Shown here piece by piece: positions 57,526-64,000 of a stretch of 64,000 nucleotides of DNA. The translations under genes were made by a program, and so were the position numbers. The DNA is from Salsipaludibacter sp963735045 (GTDB taxonomy: Bacteria > Actinomycetota > Nitriliruptoria > Nitriliruptorales > Nitriliruptoraceae), in the NCBI GenBank assembly GCA_963735045.1, contig CAVTIZ010000003.1, positions 434,001 to 498,000 of the forward strand, given 5' to 3'. The notes below the pieces were generated by a model. That model did not search any database. It had not been told where the DNA came from and saw only the letters and a program-made list of their open reading frames with translations. Position 1 is the first letter of the stretch. The number at the start of each line of letters is the position of its first letter.

Positions 57526-58769
57526 GGGGCGTCGACCGGGCGCGGGAACACCTCGGCGAAGGCGTCCGACACCCGTCGCCGCAGCTCGGCGGTGGCCGCC
57601 ACGACCTCATCGTGGACCTCGTCGCGCTGGGCGAGCAACTGGTCGAACTGGGCCAGCACGTCGGCCACGAAGCCCTCCTCGAGGGCGTCCTCGATGGGCC
57701 GGGCGAACTGGGACTGGCGGATCTGGTCGAAGAACACGCGGCCCTTGTCGACGTAGTAGACGTTCAGGCACGGCACGCCGGCGCTGACGCCGATGATGTT
57801 GGAGTGGAGCCGGAACCCGATCATGGCCCGAGCGGCACCGACGACCGATCGGAACTGGCGTGGCGAGAGGGTGTCGTGGTCCAGCACGCGAACGCGGTCG
57901 GGTCGGGCCGCCGAGGCGCGCAGGGACCGGCACAGGTCGACGTCGTTCTCCTCCATGTGCATCGGTGCCAGCAGGACGCGGCTGTCGGACCGCTCGCTGA
58001 GCCGCGACACCAGCTCCGACAGCCGTCGGTTGTAGGTGGCGTGGCGGTCGTCGTGGCCGGTGTCGGCGTCGGCCGGCCGACGCCGCAGCCGTTGGACGTA
58101 CTTGTAGGGCAGGATCCCTCCCGGGCGGTAGTGGAACCAGTCCCGCGGGCCCACGCACACGAAGTCGGCGAGGAACTCGTCGTCGACGTCGAAGTCGCGG
58201 GCGAGCGTGCGGCGCAGGTCGTCGTCGATCGGTTCGGCGGTCGGGAGCACGGCCGGGTCCGACGACACGACCACGCCGTCCGGGTCGGCGCCCCATGCCA
58301 CGGCCTTGTCGCGCGACTCGACGTCCCGGACGATGAATCGGCGGCAGCGGTCCACCAGCCCGGCGATGAGACGTCGACTGGTCGGCGACGACGTCGGTCC
58401 GATGCCCTGGTAGGCGCCGTAGAGATTCGGGTTGACCAGGGACACCGCCGCCATCTTGGCGGTCCAGTACCACAGCGCGGCCTTGTTGGTGTAGTCCTTG
58501 AGGAACTCCCCGCCACCCCACAGCACCACGTCGGCGCGGCGGGCCGCACGCAGCAATCGGGTGAAGTCGTCCGGGCGCAGCGACTGGATGTTCATGTCGA
58601 GCACCTCGGCGTCGTACCACGCCGCGTCGCGCTCCGGGCGCTGGGAGATGATCTGGATGCGCGCGTCGGGGAACCGCTCACGGATCAGCGCGAGGTTGCC
58701 CTCGGCGATGGCCCGGTCCCCGCGGTTGGCGGTCAGGTCGCTGTTGACGAGCAGGACGTCATGGACCAT
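57522..58769 (-). CDS. Polysaccharide pyruvyl transferase family protein
   Basis: A 415-residue protein of the polysaccharide pyruvyl transferase (CsaB/PssK-like) superfamily, which add pyruvate ketals to surface glycans or act as related glycan transferases. Seen: LLVNSDLTANRGDRAIAEGNL at the start, VLWGGGEFLKDYTNK, GIGPTSSPTSRRL, FIVRDVESRDKAVAWG, and the C-terminal GFRLHSNIIGVSAGVPCLNVYY (donor-binding HS region). GGAG precedes the ATG at 58767-58769. It overlaps the glycosyltransferase gene upstream by 11 bases. Confidence 0.83.
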   Translation of the reverse strand: MVHDVLLVNSDLTANRGDRAIAEGNLALIRERFPDARIQIISQRPERDAAWYDAEVLDMNIQSLRPDDFTRLLRAARRADVVLWGGGEFLKDYTNKAALWYWTAKMAAVSLVNPNLYGAYQGIGPTSSPTSRRLIAGLVDRCRRFIVRDVESRDKAVAWGADPDGVVVSSDPAVLPTAEPIDDDLRRTLARDFDVDDEFLADFVCVGPRDWFHYRPGGILPYKYVQRLRRRPADADTGHDDRHATYNRRLSELVSRLSERSDSRVLLAPMHMEENDVDLCRSLRASAARPDRVRVLDHDTLSPRQFRSVVGAARAMIGFRLHSNIIGVSAGVPCLNVYYVDKGRVFFDQIRQSQFARPIEDALEEGFVADVLAQFDQLLAQRDEVHDEVVAATAELRRRVSDAFAEVFPRPVDAP

Positions 58770-60033
58770 CGGGGGCTCCGGTGAACAGGAAGTCGACATG
58801 GGACCGGGCGATGCGGGGCCACGCGAACTCCTGGGCCCGCTGGCGTGCCCGGGTGCGCATCGCGGTGGCGTCGGCGGGGTCGAGGTGGGCGGCCCGGACC
58901 AGGGCGTCGCCGAGGGCGTCGGCGTCGCGGTGGCCGACCAGGAAGCCGTGGACACCGTCGCGGACGACGTCGTCGGCGCCGCTTTCGTTGGTGGCGACGC
59001 ACACGCGTCCGGCCGCCAGACCCTCCAGCAGGGTCACCGGCAGGCCCTCGGCGTCCCCGTCGTCGGTGATGATGGACGGGACGACGAAGATGTCGGCCGT
59101 CGCGATCAGCCGGTCCTTGGCGCCGCCGGTGACGTAGCCCGGGAAGTCCACGTCGAGCCCGAGGTCGCGGGCCTGCTGCTCGAGGCGGGCCCGCCACGGG
59201 CCGTCGCCGGCGACCACGACCTGCCAGGCGGCAAGCTCGCCGCGGCGCCGCGCCACGGCCTCCAGCAACACCTGGACGCCCTTCTTCTCGGCGAGGCGTC
59301 CCACGAAGACCAGCGTGGGGGGCGCGGTGGCGTCCGGGGTGGTCGCCACGGGTTCCGGCAGCGGCACCCCCATGGGGATGATCCGGGTTCGGGTCCGCAG
59401 GCGTGCCCACGCGTCGTCGTCGAAGAACTGCTGGAGTCGGGACAACGATCGCGTGCTGACGGCGGTGATGCGGTCGGCCTGTTCGGCATGGAAGCGGACG
59501 ACCCGGGTGCCCAGGACGGGGATCCGCCGCCAGACGTCGACGTCGGCCGCGTGGGTCGTGAACACGAACCGGGCGCCGACCAGGCGTGCGACCCACGCCG
59601 CGGCGATGCCCTGTGGCGTGAACCAGTGGGCATAGATCGTGTCGGGACGCAGTCGCTGGGCCAGGCGGAGCAGCGCGGTGACCTCCGACAGGAAGAAGAA
59701 GGGCAGCACGCCGTGCAGGCGGGGCTGCTCGCGCAGCGCCGGCATGATGCCGCGGCCGGCCAGTCGTTCCCACCGGCGCGGCCACATGTAGTGGAAGCGG
59801 TGTTCGTCGAAGGCGTCGTGGACGACGTGGTCGCGGGTCCCGGACCGCCCGTCGTGTGGCGCCAGTACGTGGAACTCCAGGTCCGGGGCGACGGCGTGCA
59901 TGGCCCGGACCTGGTCACGCACGAAGGCGGGGACCGGGTCGTCGTCGCTGGCCGGGAAGGTGGACGCGACCACCAGCACACGCCCGGCCACGTCGCCTGG
60001 CGTGCCAACACCGCGGCCCGGTGTGGCGTCCAT
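58759..60033 (-). CDS. GT-B glycosyltransferase (family 4-like)
   Basis: A 424-residue glycosyltransferase with both Rossmann domains: the acceptor half VLVVASTFPASDDDPVPAFVRDQ, and a donor half with LVFVGRLAEKKGVQVLLEAV, GDGPWRARLEQ, FVVPSIITDDGDAEGLPVTLLEGLA (the E(x7)E motif). This is the family 4 retaining type. ATG 60031-60033 has GAGGA five bases upstream. It opens the four-gene operon that runs to 55877. Confidence 0.9.
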   Translation of the reverse strand: MDATPGRGVGTPGDVAGRVLVVASTFPASDDDPVPAFVRDQVRAMHAVAPDLEFHVLAPHDGRSGTRDHVVHDAFDEHRFHYMWPRRWERLAGRGIMPALREQPRLHGVLPFFFLSEVTALLRLAQRLRPDTIYAHWFTPQGIAAAWVARLVGARFVFTTHAADVDVWRRIPVLGTRVVRFHAEQADRITAVSTRSLSRLQQFFDDDAWARLRTRTRIIPMGVPLPEPVATTPDATAPPTLVFVGRLAEKKGVQVLLEAVARRRGELAAWQVVVAGDGPWRARLEQQARDLGLDVDFPGYVTGGAKDRLIATADIFVVPSIITDDGDAEGLPVTLLEGLAAGRVCVATNESGADDVVRDGVHGFLVGHRDADALGDALVRAAHLDPADATAMRTRARQRAQEFAWPRIARSHVDFLFTGAPDGP

Positions 60034-60253
60034 GTCGTCCTCGTCGGTCGGTGGTCGGCACGGGCCCCCCATGCCGCATCGGCGGCGGCCGAACGTGGGG
60101 AGGGTCGACAGGCGGGCGCACCGGGTGGCGTCACCGGGGTGCCGGTGGGGCAGGATACTTGCGGCGCGGTCGGATCCGAACCATGCGGCCCGGTCGACCG
60201 GCACCGCCGACATGGCCCCGCAGGATCCCCGACACGACGTGCGCCGCGCCGGG

Positions 60254-60604
60254 TCAGGCGCGAGTGTCGTCCAGGAACTGGAGCAGGTCGTGCGCGGCCA
60301 GTTCGACGGCCTTGTGGTCCCACTGTGCCGCGCGGTAGCGGCAGGCGATCAGGCCCATGCGGTGGAGTCGTCGGAAGTCACCGTGGACGAAGGCGTAGCG
60401 GGACTTGGTCTCGTCACCCGGGCCCTCGGCCAGGCCCAGGTGCCAGCCGGCGTAGGCGTCCCAGTCGTGGCGCTCGAGGTAGGCGTTCTCGTCGTCGGCC
60501 GACGGTTGGACGTCGCCCCACTCGCTGCGCACCACGTACTGGCGGGATTCGATCAGGTGGCGCGCGTGGGCGACGCCGGCGGGGTTGACCTCGTAGGTGG
60601 CCAT
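60254..60604 (-). CDS. Conserved hypothetical protein, 116 residues
   Basis: Not recognised by function. A compact soluble protein: MATYEVNPAGVAHARHLIES, then VVRSEWGDVQPSADDENAYL, DAYAGWHLGLAEG, KSRYAFVHGDFRRLHRMGLIACRYRA, ending with a helix (AAHDLLQFLDDT). Many Trp, Tyr and His residues suggest a small binding domain. Strong ribosome site (GGAGG five bases before the ATG at 60602-60604). Divergent from the MaoC gene. Confidence 0.7.
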   Translation of the reverse strand: MATYEVNPAGVAHARHLIESRQYVVRSEWGDVQPSADDENAYLERHDWDAYAGWHLGLAEGPGDETKSRYAFVHGDFRRLHRMGLIACRYRAAQWDHKAVELAAHDLLQFLDDTRA

Positions 60605-60712
60605 GGCTGCCTCCGTGTCGTGGACGACCGGACCAGCATGCCCGCCCGGGGCGTGGGGGGTGGGGCCGACTACCGTCCCACCGACACCGCCGTGTCGACC
60701 AGGAGCCGGGCG

Positions 60713-61231
60713 ATGCCGACCGAGGACGAGACCAGGGCGTGGGGGCGCTACCTCGAGGACTTCGAGGTCGGGGCCGTCTACCGGCACTGGCCGGGCAAGA
60801 CCATCACCCAGGCCGAGGACATCCTGTTCTGCTCGATCACGATGAACCAGCACCCCCTGCACAGCGACGACAACTACGCGGCTGCCGCCGCCCCGCACGG
60901 GCGGGCGATGGTCGTGGGCAACCTCGTCTACTCGATCGTGCTGGGCCAGTCCGTGCCGGACGTGTCGGGCCGCGCCATCGCCAACCTCGAGGTCGAGTCG
61001 CTCACGCATGCCAACCCGACCTTCCACGGGGACACGATCTACTCCCAGAGCGAGGTCCTGGCGGTGCGGGAGTCCCGGTCGAAGCCGGACCGGGGGATCG
61101 TGCGCGTGCGGACCATCGGCTACAACCAGGACGGCGTCGTGGTGTGCGCGTTCACCCGGGCGGTGCTGGTGCCCCGCCGCGGCCACGGCTTCGACGGCCA
61201 CCCCGGCCGCCCCGATCCGGTCCAGGACTGA
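60713..61231 (+). CDS. MaoC family acyl-CoA (de)hydratase
   Basis: A 172-residue hot-dog fold hydratase. Seen: YLEDFEVGAVYRHWPGKTITQAEDILFCS, then MNQHPLHSDDNYAAAA with the catalytic Asp/His pair in the H-P-L-H-S-D stretch, and ANPTFHGDTIYSQSEVL. Proteins like this are often encoded near CitE-like lyases and act on mesaconyl-CoA or similar compounds; the lyase pair is 6 kb away, so a shared pathway is only suggested. ATG 60713 follows AGGAG by seven bases; -10-like TACCGT at 60671-60676. Confidence 0.85.
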   Translation: MPTEDETRAWGRYLEDFEVGAVYRHWPGKTITQAEDILFCSITMNQHPLHSDDNYAAAAAPHGRAMVVGNLVYSIVLGQSVPDVSGRAIANLEVESLTHANPTFHGDTIYSQSEVLAVRESRSKPDRGIVRVRTIGYNQDGVVVCAFTRAVLVPRRGHGFDGHPGRPDPVQD

Positions 61232-61476
61232 CCACCTCGCCCCCGACCGGTCGCGCCCTGCCCGTCAGGCCGGTCGCGCGGGGCGTGATCGTCCCCCGGG
61301 GCCTGCCAGGAGCCAGGCACCGACGACGGCCACGGCCGGCAGGCTGCTGGCCCACGAACCCGCCCACAGGGAACCATGTGTCAAGTCGCTCGGTGGGCCA
61401 TGGGCAGGTTGTCGCGGTCGCCGTCGTCGGGTTGGATGGCGTGGAGCACGCTCGTCGGACATCGGGAGGCATGCAC

Positions 61477-61923
61477 ATGGGACTGCTCGACAGGGCCAAG
61501 GAGATCGCGCAGAAGACGGCCGACGAGGTCAAGAAGGCCGGTGACGAGGTCTCGTCCCAGGCCCGGGCGAAGTACCGCGAACTCGAGGACTCGGGCAAGA
61601 TCGACGAGTACCGCGACAAGGCCGAACACGGCGTCCGCAAGGCTGGCAACGAACTCAAGAAGGCCGGCGACCAGCTCGGCGACACGTTGTCGTCCACCCG
61701 CACCACCCAGGCCCCACCACCGGCCGGCAGCCCGCCCCCGCCCGGGTCCACCGTGGCTCCGGACGCCCCCGCGCCGCCCGGCGCCGCCACGGGGGACGCC
61801 CCGGCATCGGCCCCGCCGCCCCCACCACCGGCGCCGACCGGCTCGGGCGCCCCGCCGGCACCCCCGACGACCGGCCCGACGACCCGCCCGTCCGATTCGG
61901 ACGACCCCCCGGCGTCGGGCTAG
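61477..61923 (+). CDS. Small protein with helical N-terminus and Pro-rich tail
   Basis: A 148-residue protein. Residues 1-70 are a charged amphipathic helix region (LDRAKEIAQKTADEVKKAGDEV, KYRELEDSGKIDEYRDKAEHG) like stress-related helical proteins, and residues 75-148 are dominated by Pro, Ala, Thr and Ser. No membrane segment. ATG 61477 is chosen because CGGGAGG ends seven bases before it, one codon pair inside an earlier ATG (61471). Its stop codon CTAG is shared with the stop of the convergent decarboxylase gene. Confidence 0.65.
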   Translation: MGLLDRAKEIAQKTADEVKKAGDEVSSQARAKYRELEDSGKIDEYRDKAEHGVRKAGNELKKAGDQLGDTLSSTRTTQAPPPAGSPPPPGSTVAPDAPAPPGAATGDAPASAPPPPPPAPTGSGAPPAPPTTGPTTRPSDSDDPPASG

Positions 61924-63401
61924 TCCGGATCGGTCGCCGACGACGCCAGCGTGGCCGCGCAGTCCCGGATGGTGGCCAGCAGCGTGTCGAGGTCGGCCGT
62001 CGTCGTGCGGAAGTTGACCAGCGTGAGCCGCAGGCAGGTCATGCCGTCCAGCCTCGCCGGCGCCAGGTAGACCCGGCCGTCGGCGGTCACCGCGCGTGCC
62101 AGGGCAACGGTGTGGGCATCGAGGTCGACGTCGCCCGCTGCCCGACCACCGGGGAGATGGCGCAGGCACAGGGTCGTCAGTTGCGGGTCGTGGAGCAGTT
62201 CGAAGTCGTCGGCGGCCCGCAGTCGGGCCGCGAGGTCCTCGGCCAGCGCGACGGTGTGGTCCAGCCACCTGCGGTACTGGGCGGCGCCGTGGGTGCGCAT
62301 CGCCAGCCACAGCTTCAGCGATCGCACCGGCCGGGAGTACTCCAGGGTCTGGTCGACGTGGTGGGCGGCGTCCTCCTCGTGCAGCAGGTAGGACTCCTCG
62401 TGGCGGAATGCCGTCGCCAGCGCACCCGACCGTGACACCAGCAGCAGCGAACACGACTTCTGCACGCCCATCCACTTGTGGGCGTCGATGGTCAGCGAGT
62501 CGGCCCGCTCCAGGCCGGTGAACAGGTGTCGGCGGGAGGGCGCGCCGGCCGCCGGGGCCCCGTAGGCCCCGTCCACGTGCAACCACACGCCCCGTGGCCG
62601 GCACACGTCGGCGATCGCCGTCAGGTCGTCGACGGCCCCGGTCAGGGTCGTGCCGGCCGTGGCGACCACGGCCACCGGGACGATCCCGGCGGACCGGTCG
62701 GCGTCGATGGCCTCGGCGAGCAGGTCCGGGCGCATTCGTCGGGCGTCGTCCAACGAGATCGAGCGCACGCAGGACCGGCCCAGCCCGGCGACCTCGACGG
62801 CCCGGATCACCGAGTGGTGGGCCTCGGCCGAGACGTAGACCGCACCGGCCCCGGCGGTCACGCCGTGTTCACGCGTGCCGGGCAACGCCTGTTCGCGTGC
62901 GGCCAGCAGCGCCGTCAGGTTCGACGTCATGCCGCCGGAGGTGAACACCCCCTCGGCCATCGGGAACCCGACGAAGTCGGCCATCCACCGCAGGGTCTGG
63001 CGCACGATGTGCTCGACCGCCCCGGCCGAGGCGGCCATGTTGACGTCGTAGGCGGCCTCCAGCGCGGCAGCCAGGACCCCGGCCTCCAGTCCCGTCGACC
63101 CGATGTAGCCCAGGAACAGGGGTCTCGACGGCGACACCGACGCGTCCAGGGCCCGGGCGGCATCGGCCATCGCCCGTGACGGATCCGAGCCCTCCTCGGG
63201 CAGGTCGGCGGCGAAGCGGGCGCGCAGGTCCGCGGGCAGGGTGGGCTCGGCCGGTCGGGCTGCGTCGAAGGACCGCCACGCACGCCGCAGCTCGTCCTGG
63301 AGCACGCCCAGGACGACGCCACGGTCGACCAGGCCACCCGGCGTCTCGGTGCCGGGTCCCGGCAGTGGCGTGGCGGTGTCGCGGGCATCGATGGTGTCCA
63401 T
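61920..63401 (-). CDS. PLP-dependent aromatic amino acid decarboxylase-like protein
   Basis: A 493-residue PLP enzyme of the group II decarboxylase family (DDC/TyrDC-like). Seen: FLGYIGSTGLEAGVLAAALE, MADFVGFP, TSGGMTSNLTALLAARE, VSAEAHHSVIRAVEVAGLG, WLHVDGAYGAPA and the PLP lysine Lys309 in DAHKWMGVQKS. Substrate likely an aromatic or bulky amino acid, not resolved. The ATG has no ribosome site; TAGACT lies six bases upstream, suggesting a leaderless message. Confidence 0.87.
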   Translation of the reverse strand: MDTIDARDTATPLPGPGTETPGGLVDRGVVLGVLQDELRRAWRSFDAARPAEPTLPADLRARFAADLPEEGSDPSRAMADAARALDASVSPSRPLFLGYIGSTGLEAGVLAAALEAAYDVNMAASAGAVEHIVRQTLRWMADFVGFPMAEGVFTSGGMTSNLTALLAAREQALPGTREHGVTAGAGAVYVSAEAHHSVIRAVEVAGLGRSCVRSISLDDARRMRPDLLAEAIDADRSAGIVPVAVVATAGTTLTGAVDDLTAIADVCRPRGVWLHVDGAYGAPAAGAPSRRHLFTGLERADSLTIDAHKWMGVQKSCSLLLVSRSGALATAFRHEESYLLHEEDAAHHVDQTLEYSRPVRSLKLWLAMRTHGAAQYRRWLDHTVALAEDLAARLRAADDFELLHDPQLTTLCLRHLPGGRAAGDVDLDAHTVALARAVTADGRVYLAPARLDGMTCLRLTLVNFRTTTADLDTLLATIRDCAATLASSATDPD

Positions 63402-63407
63402 CCCGGG

Positions 63408-63413
63408 AGTCTA
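63408..63413 (-). promoter_or_regulatory. -10 box for a leaderless decarboxylase message
   Basis: Read on the minus strand, TAGACT is followed by exactly six bases and the ATG at 63401-63399, the same hexamer and spacing as at 10929-10941. Confidence 0.45.
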
Positions 63414-63561
63414 CGAACATCGCGGGCTTCCACCGCGCGGAGTCGTTCGGTGACCGCTCACCCGGGGTGGCGGTGCCCGTCGATACCGTCGTGGCCGGCC
63501 GCCCGCCGTCGTGGCGCCCGGTCGACCCGACGTCCCTCCCGACCGCGACCGCAGGACCAGC

Positions 63562-63969
63562 GTGCAGCCCGACTTCAACGTGGCCGAGATGGTCGGTGGC
63601 GTGGACGCGTTCGCCGAGCTCGTGGACGACTTCTACGCCCGTGTCGACGACGACCCGCCGCTGCGGGCGATCTACCCGGACGACCTCGAGCCGGGCAAGA
63701 CCCACCTCGCGCTGTTCCTCGCCCAGTACTTCGGGTCCGGCAACGTCTACTCCGTCCACCACGGTCACCCCCGCCTGCGAATGCGCCATGCGCCCTTCCG
63801 GGTCACCCGGGCCGGTGCCCAGCGCTGGGCCACCCACATGGCCGCCGCCGTCGGGGCTCGTGACTGGCCCGACGAGGCCAAGCAGGCGGTGCTGACCTAC
63901 GTCGCCACCGCGACCCCGATGATGATCAACACGCCCGACCCCACACCGCCGACGCTGCCCACGGCCTGA
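63562..63969 (+). CDS. glbO: Group II truncated hemoglobin (GlbO type)
   Basis: A 135-residue oxygen- or NO-binding globin. Seen: MVGGVDAFAELVDDFYARVDDD, IYPDDLEPGKTHLALFLAQYFG and the proximal histidine in LRMRHAPFRVT, with Trp-containing AQRWATHM; these match the O-type truncated globins. GTG 63562 follows AGGA by five bases; TACCGT at 63484-63489 may be its -10 box. Divergent from the decarboxylase. Confidence 0.9.
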   Translation: MQPDFNVAEMVGGVDAFAELVDDFYARVDDDPPLRAIYPDDLEPGKTHLALFLAQYFGSGNVYSVHHGHPRLRMRHAPFRVTRAGAQRWATHMAAAVGARDWPDEAKQAVLTYVATATPMMINTPDPTPPTLPTA

Positions 63970-64000
63970 CGGGCCTACGCTCGTCGGTCGTCCGGTGGCC

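Noticed and set aside
1..64000. tRNA, rRNA, tmRNA and other structural RNA genes
   Set aside because: I searched by eye for T-loop-like GTTCGA-type motifs and other conserved RNA cores and found none with a foldable context; a covariance model search would settle it.
1..64000. Insertion sequences, prophage or integrative elements
   Set aside because: No transposase, integrase, phage structural gene, terminal inverted repeat or tRNA attachment site is visible; the only broken gene is the dioxygenase remnant.

Overview
The window is about 64 kb of very GC-rich DNA (estimated by eye at above 70 percent) with tightly packed, mostly short operons, many GTG starts and frequent ATGA/GTGA stop-start overlaps. 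A mycothione reductase, class F sortase, GatCAB, truncated hemoglobin of the O type and an attenuated ilvBN operon point to an actinobacterium. The gene content would fit a deep-branching high-GC lineage such as Nitriliruptoria, but that placement is a guess. I see no rRNA, tRNA, CRISPR, prophage, plasmid or insertion-sequence genes, so this reads as ordinary chromosome with a few unusual regulatory and repeat features.

Layout. 1-8 kb: end of a CoA-binding protein, small membrane protein, YbaK-type deacylase, TspO, secreted M1 peptidase, cysteine desulfurase plus mnmA (tRNA 2-thiolation), secreted gamma-glutamyltransferase. 8-13.5 kb: an ABC-2 drug or polymer exporter facing an ABC-F ribosome protein that has a structured leader with small ORFs, then a histidine phosphatase. 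13.5-24 kb: DUF1684 protein, flavin-type oxidoreductase, MFS exporter, mycothione reductase, GNAT, ligA, YczE-like protein, transaldolase, NTF2-like protein, pncA. 24-35.5 kb: DUF983 protein, thrC, ABM protein, secreted metzincin, gatC-gatA-gatB, Nudix, low-molecular-weight phosphatase, quinone reductase, beta-carbonic anhydrase, EngB. 35.5-47 kb: methyltransferase, MFS, dxs, PAP2, ilvB-ilvN with a classic leader-peptide attenuator, two PlsC-type acyltransferases, CPBP protease. 46-52.5 kb: Imm5-like protein, class F sortase, a broken TauD-type dioxygenase, MFS, secreted 5'-nucleotidase, a LysR regulator divergent from a small unknown gene. 52.5-64 kb: two CoA-ester lyases, FNT-family channel, a four-gene glycan operon, an unknown protein, MaoC hydratase, a helical/proline-rich small protein, a PLP decarboxylase, truncated hemoglobin.

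How genes work together. Cysteine desulfurase and MnmA supply and use persulfide sulfur for tRNA; GatCAB makes Gln-tRNA/Asn-tRNA; ilvB/ilvN start branched-chain amino acid synthesis and are controlled by a Val/Leu-rich leader peptide; dxs starts isoprenoid synthesis; the two lyases and the MaoC hydratase look like malyl-CoA or methylmalyl-CoA chemistry; the glycosyltransferase, pyruvyl-transferase-like protein, UPF0104 flippase-like protein and partner membrane protein form one surface-glycan unit.

The most noteworthy things are (i) the ABC-F leader at 10880-11114, which combines a good promoter starting exactly at an ATG, a 24-codon Pro/Arg-rich peptide, a 7-codon ORF and a perfect 8-bp Shine-Dalgarno sequestering stem; (ii) a nine-copy tandem array whose last copy forms the -35 box of the ilvB leader promoter; (iii) an unusually high density of short tandem repeats both between and inside genes; and (iv) a recurring TA(C/G)NNT hexamer upstream of more than twenty genes, four of them apparently leaderless.
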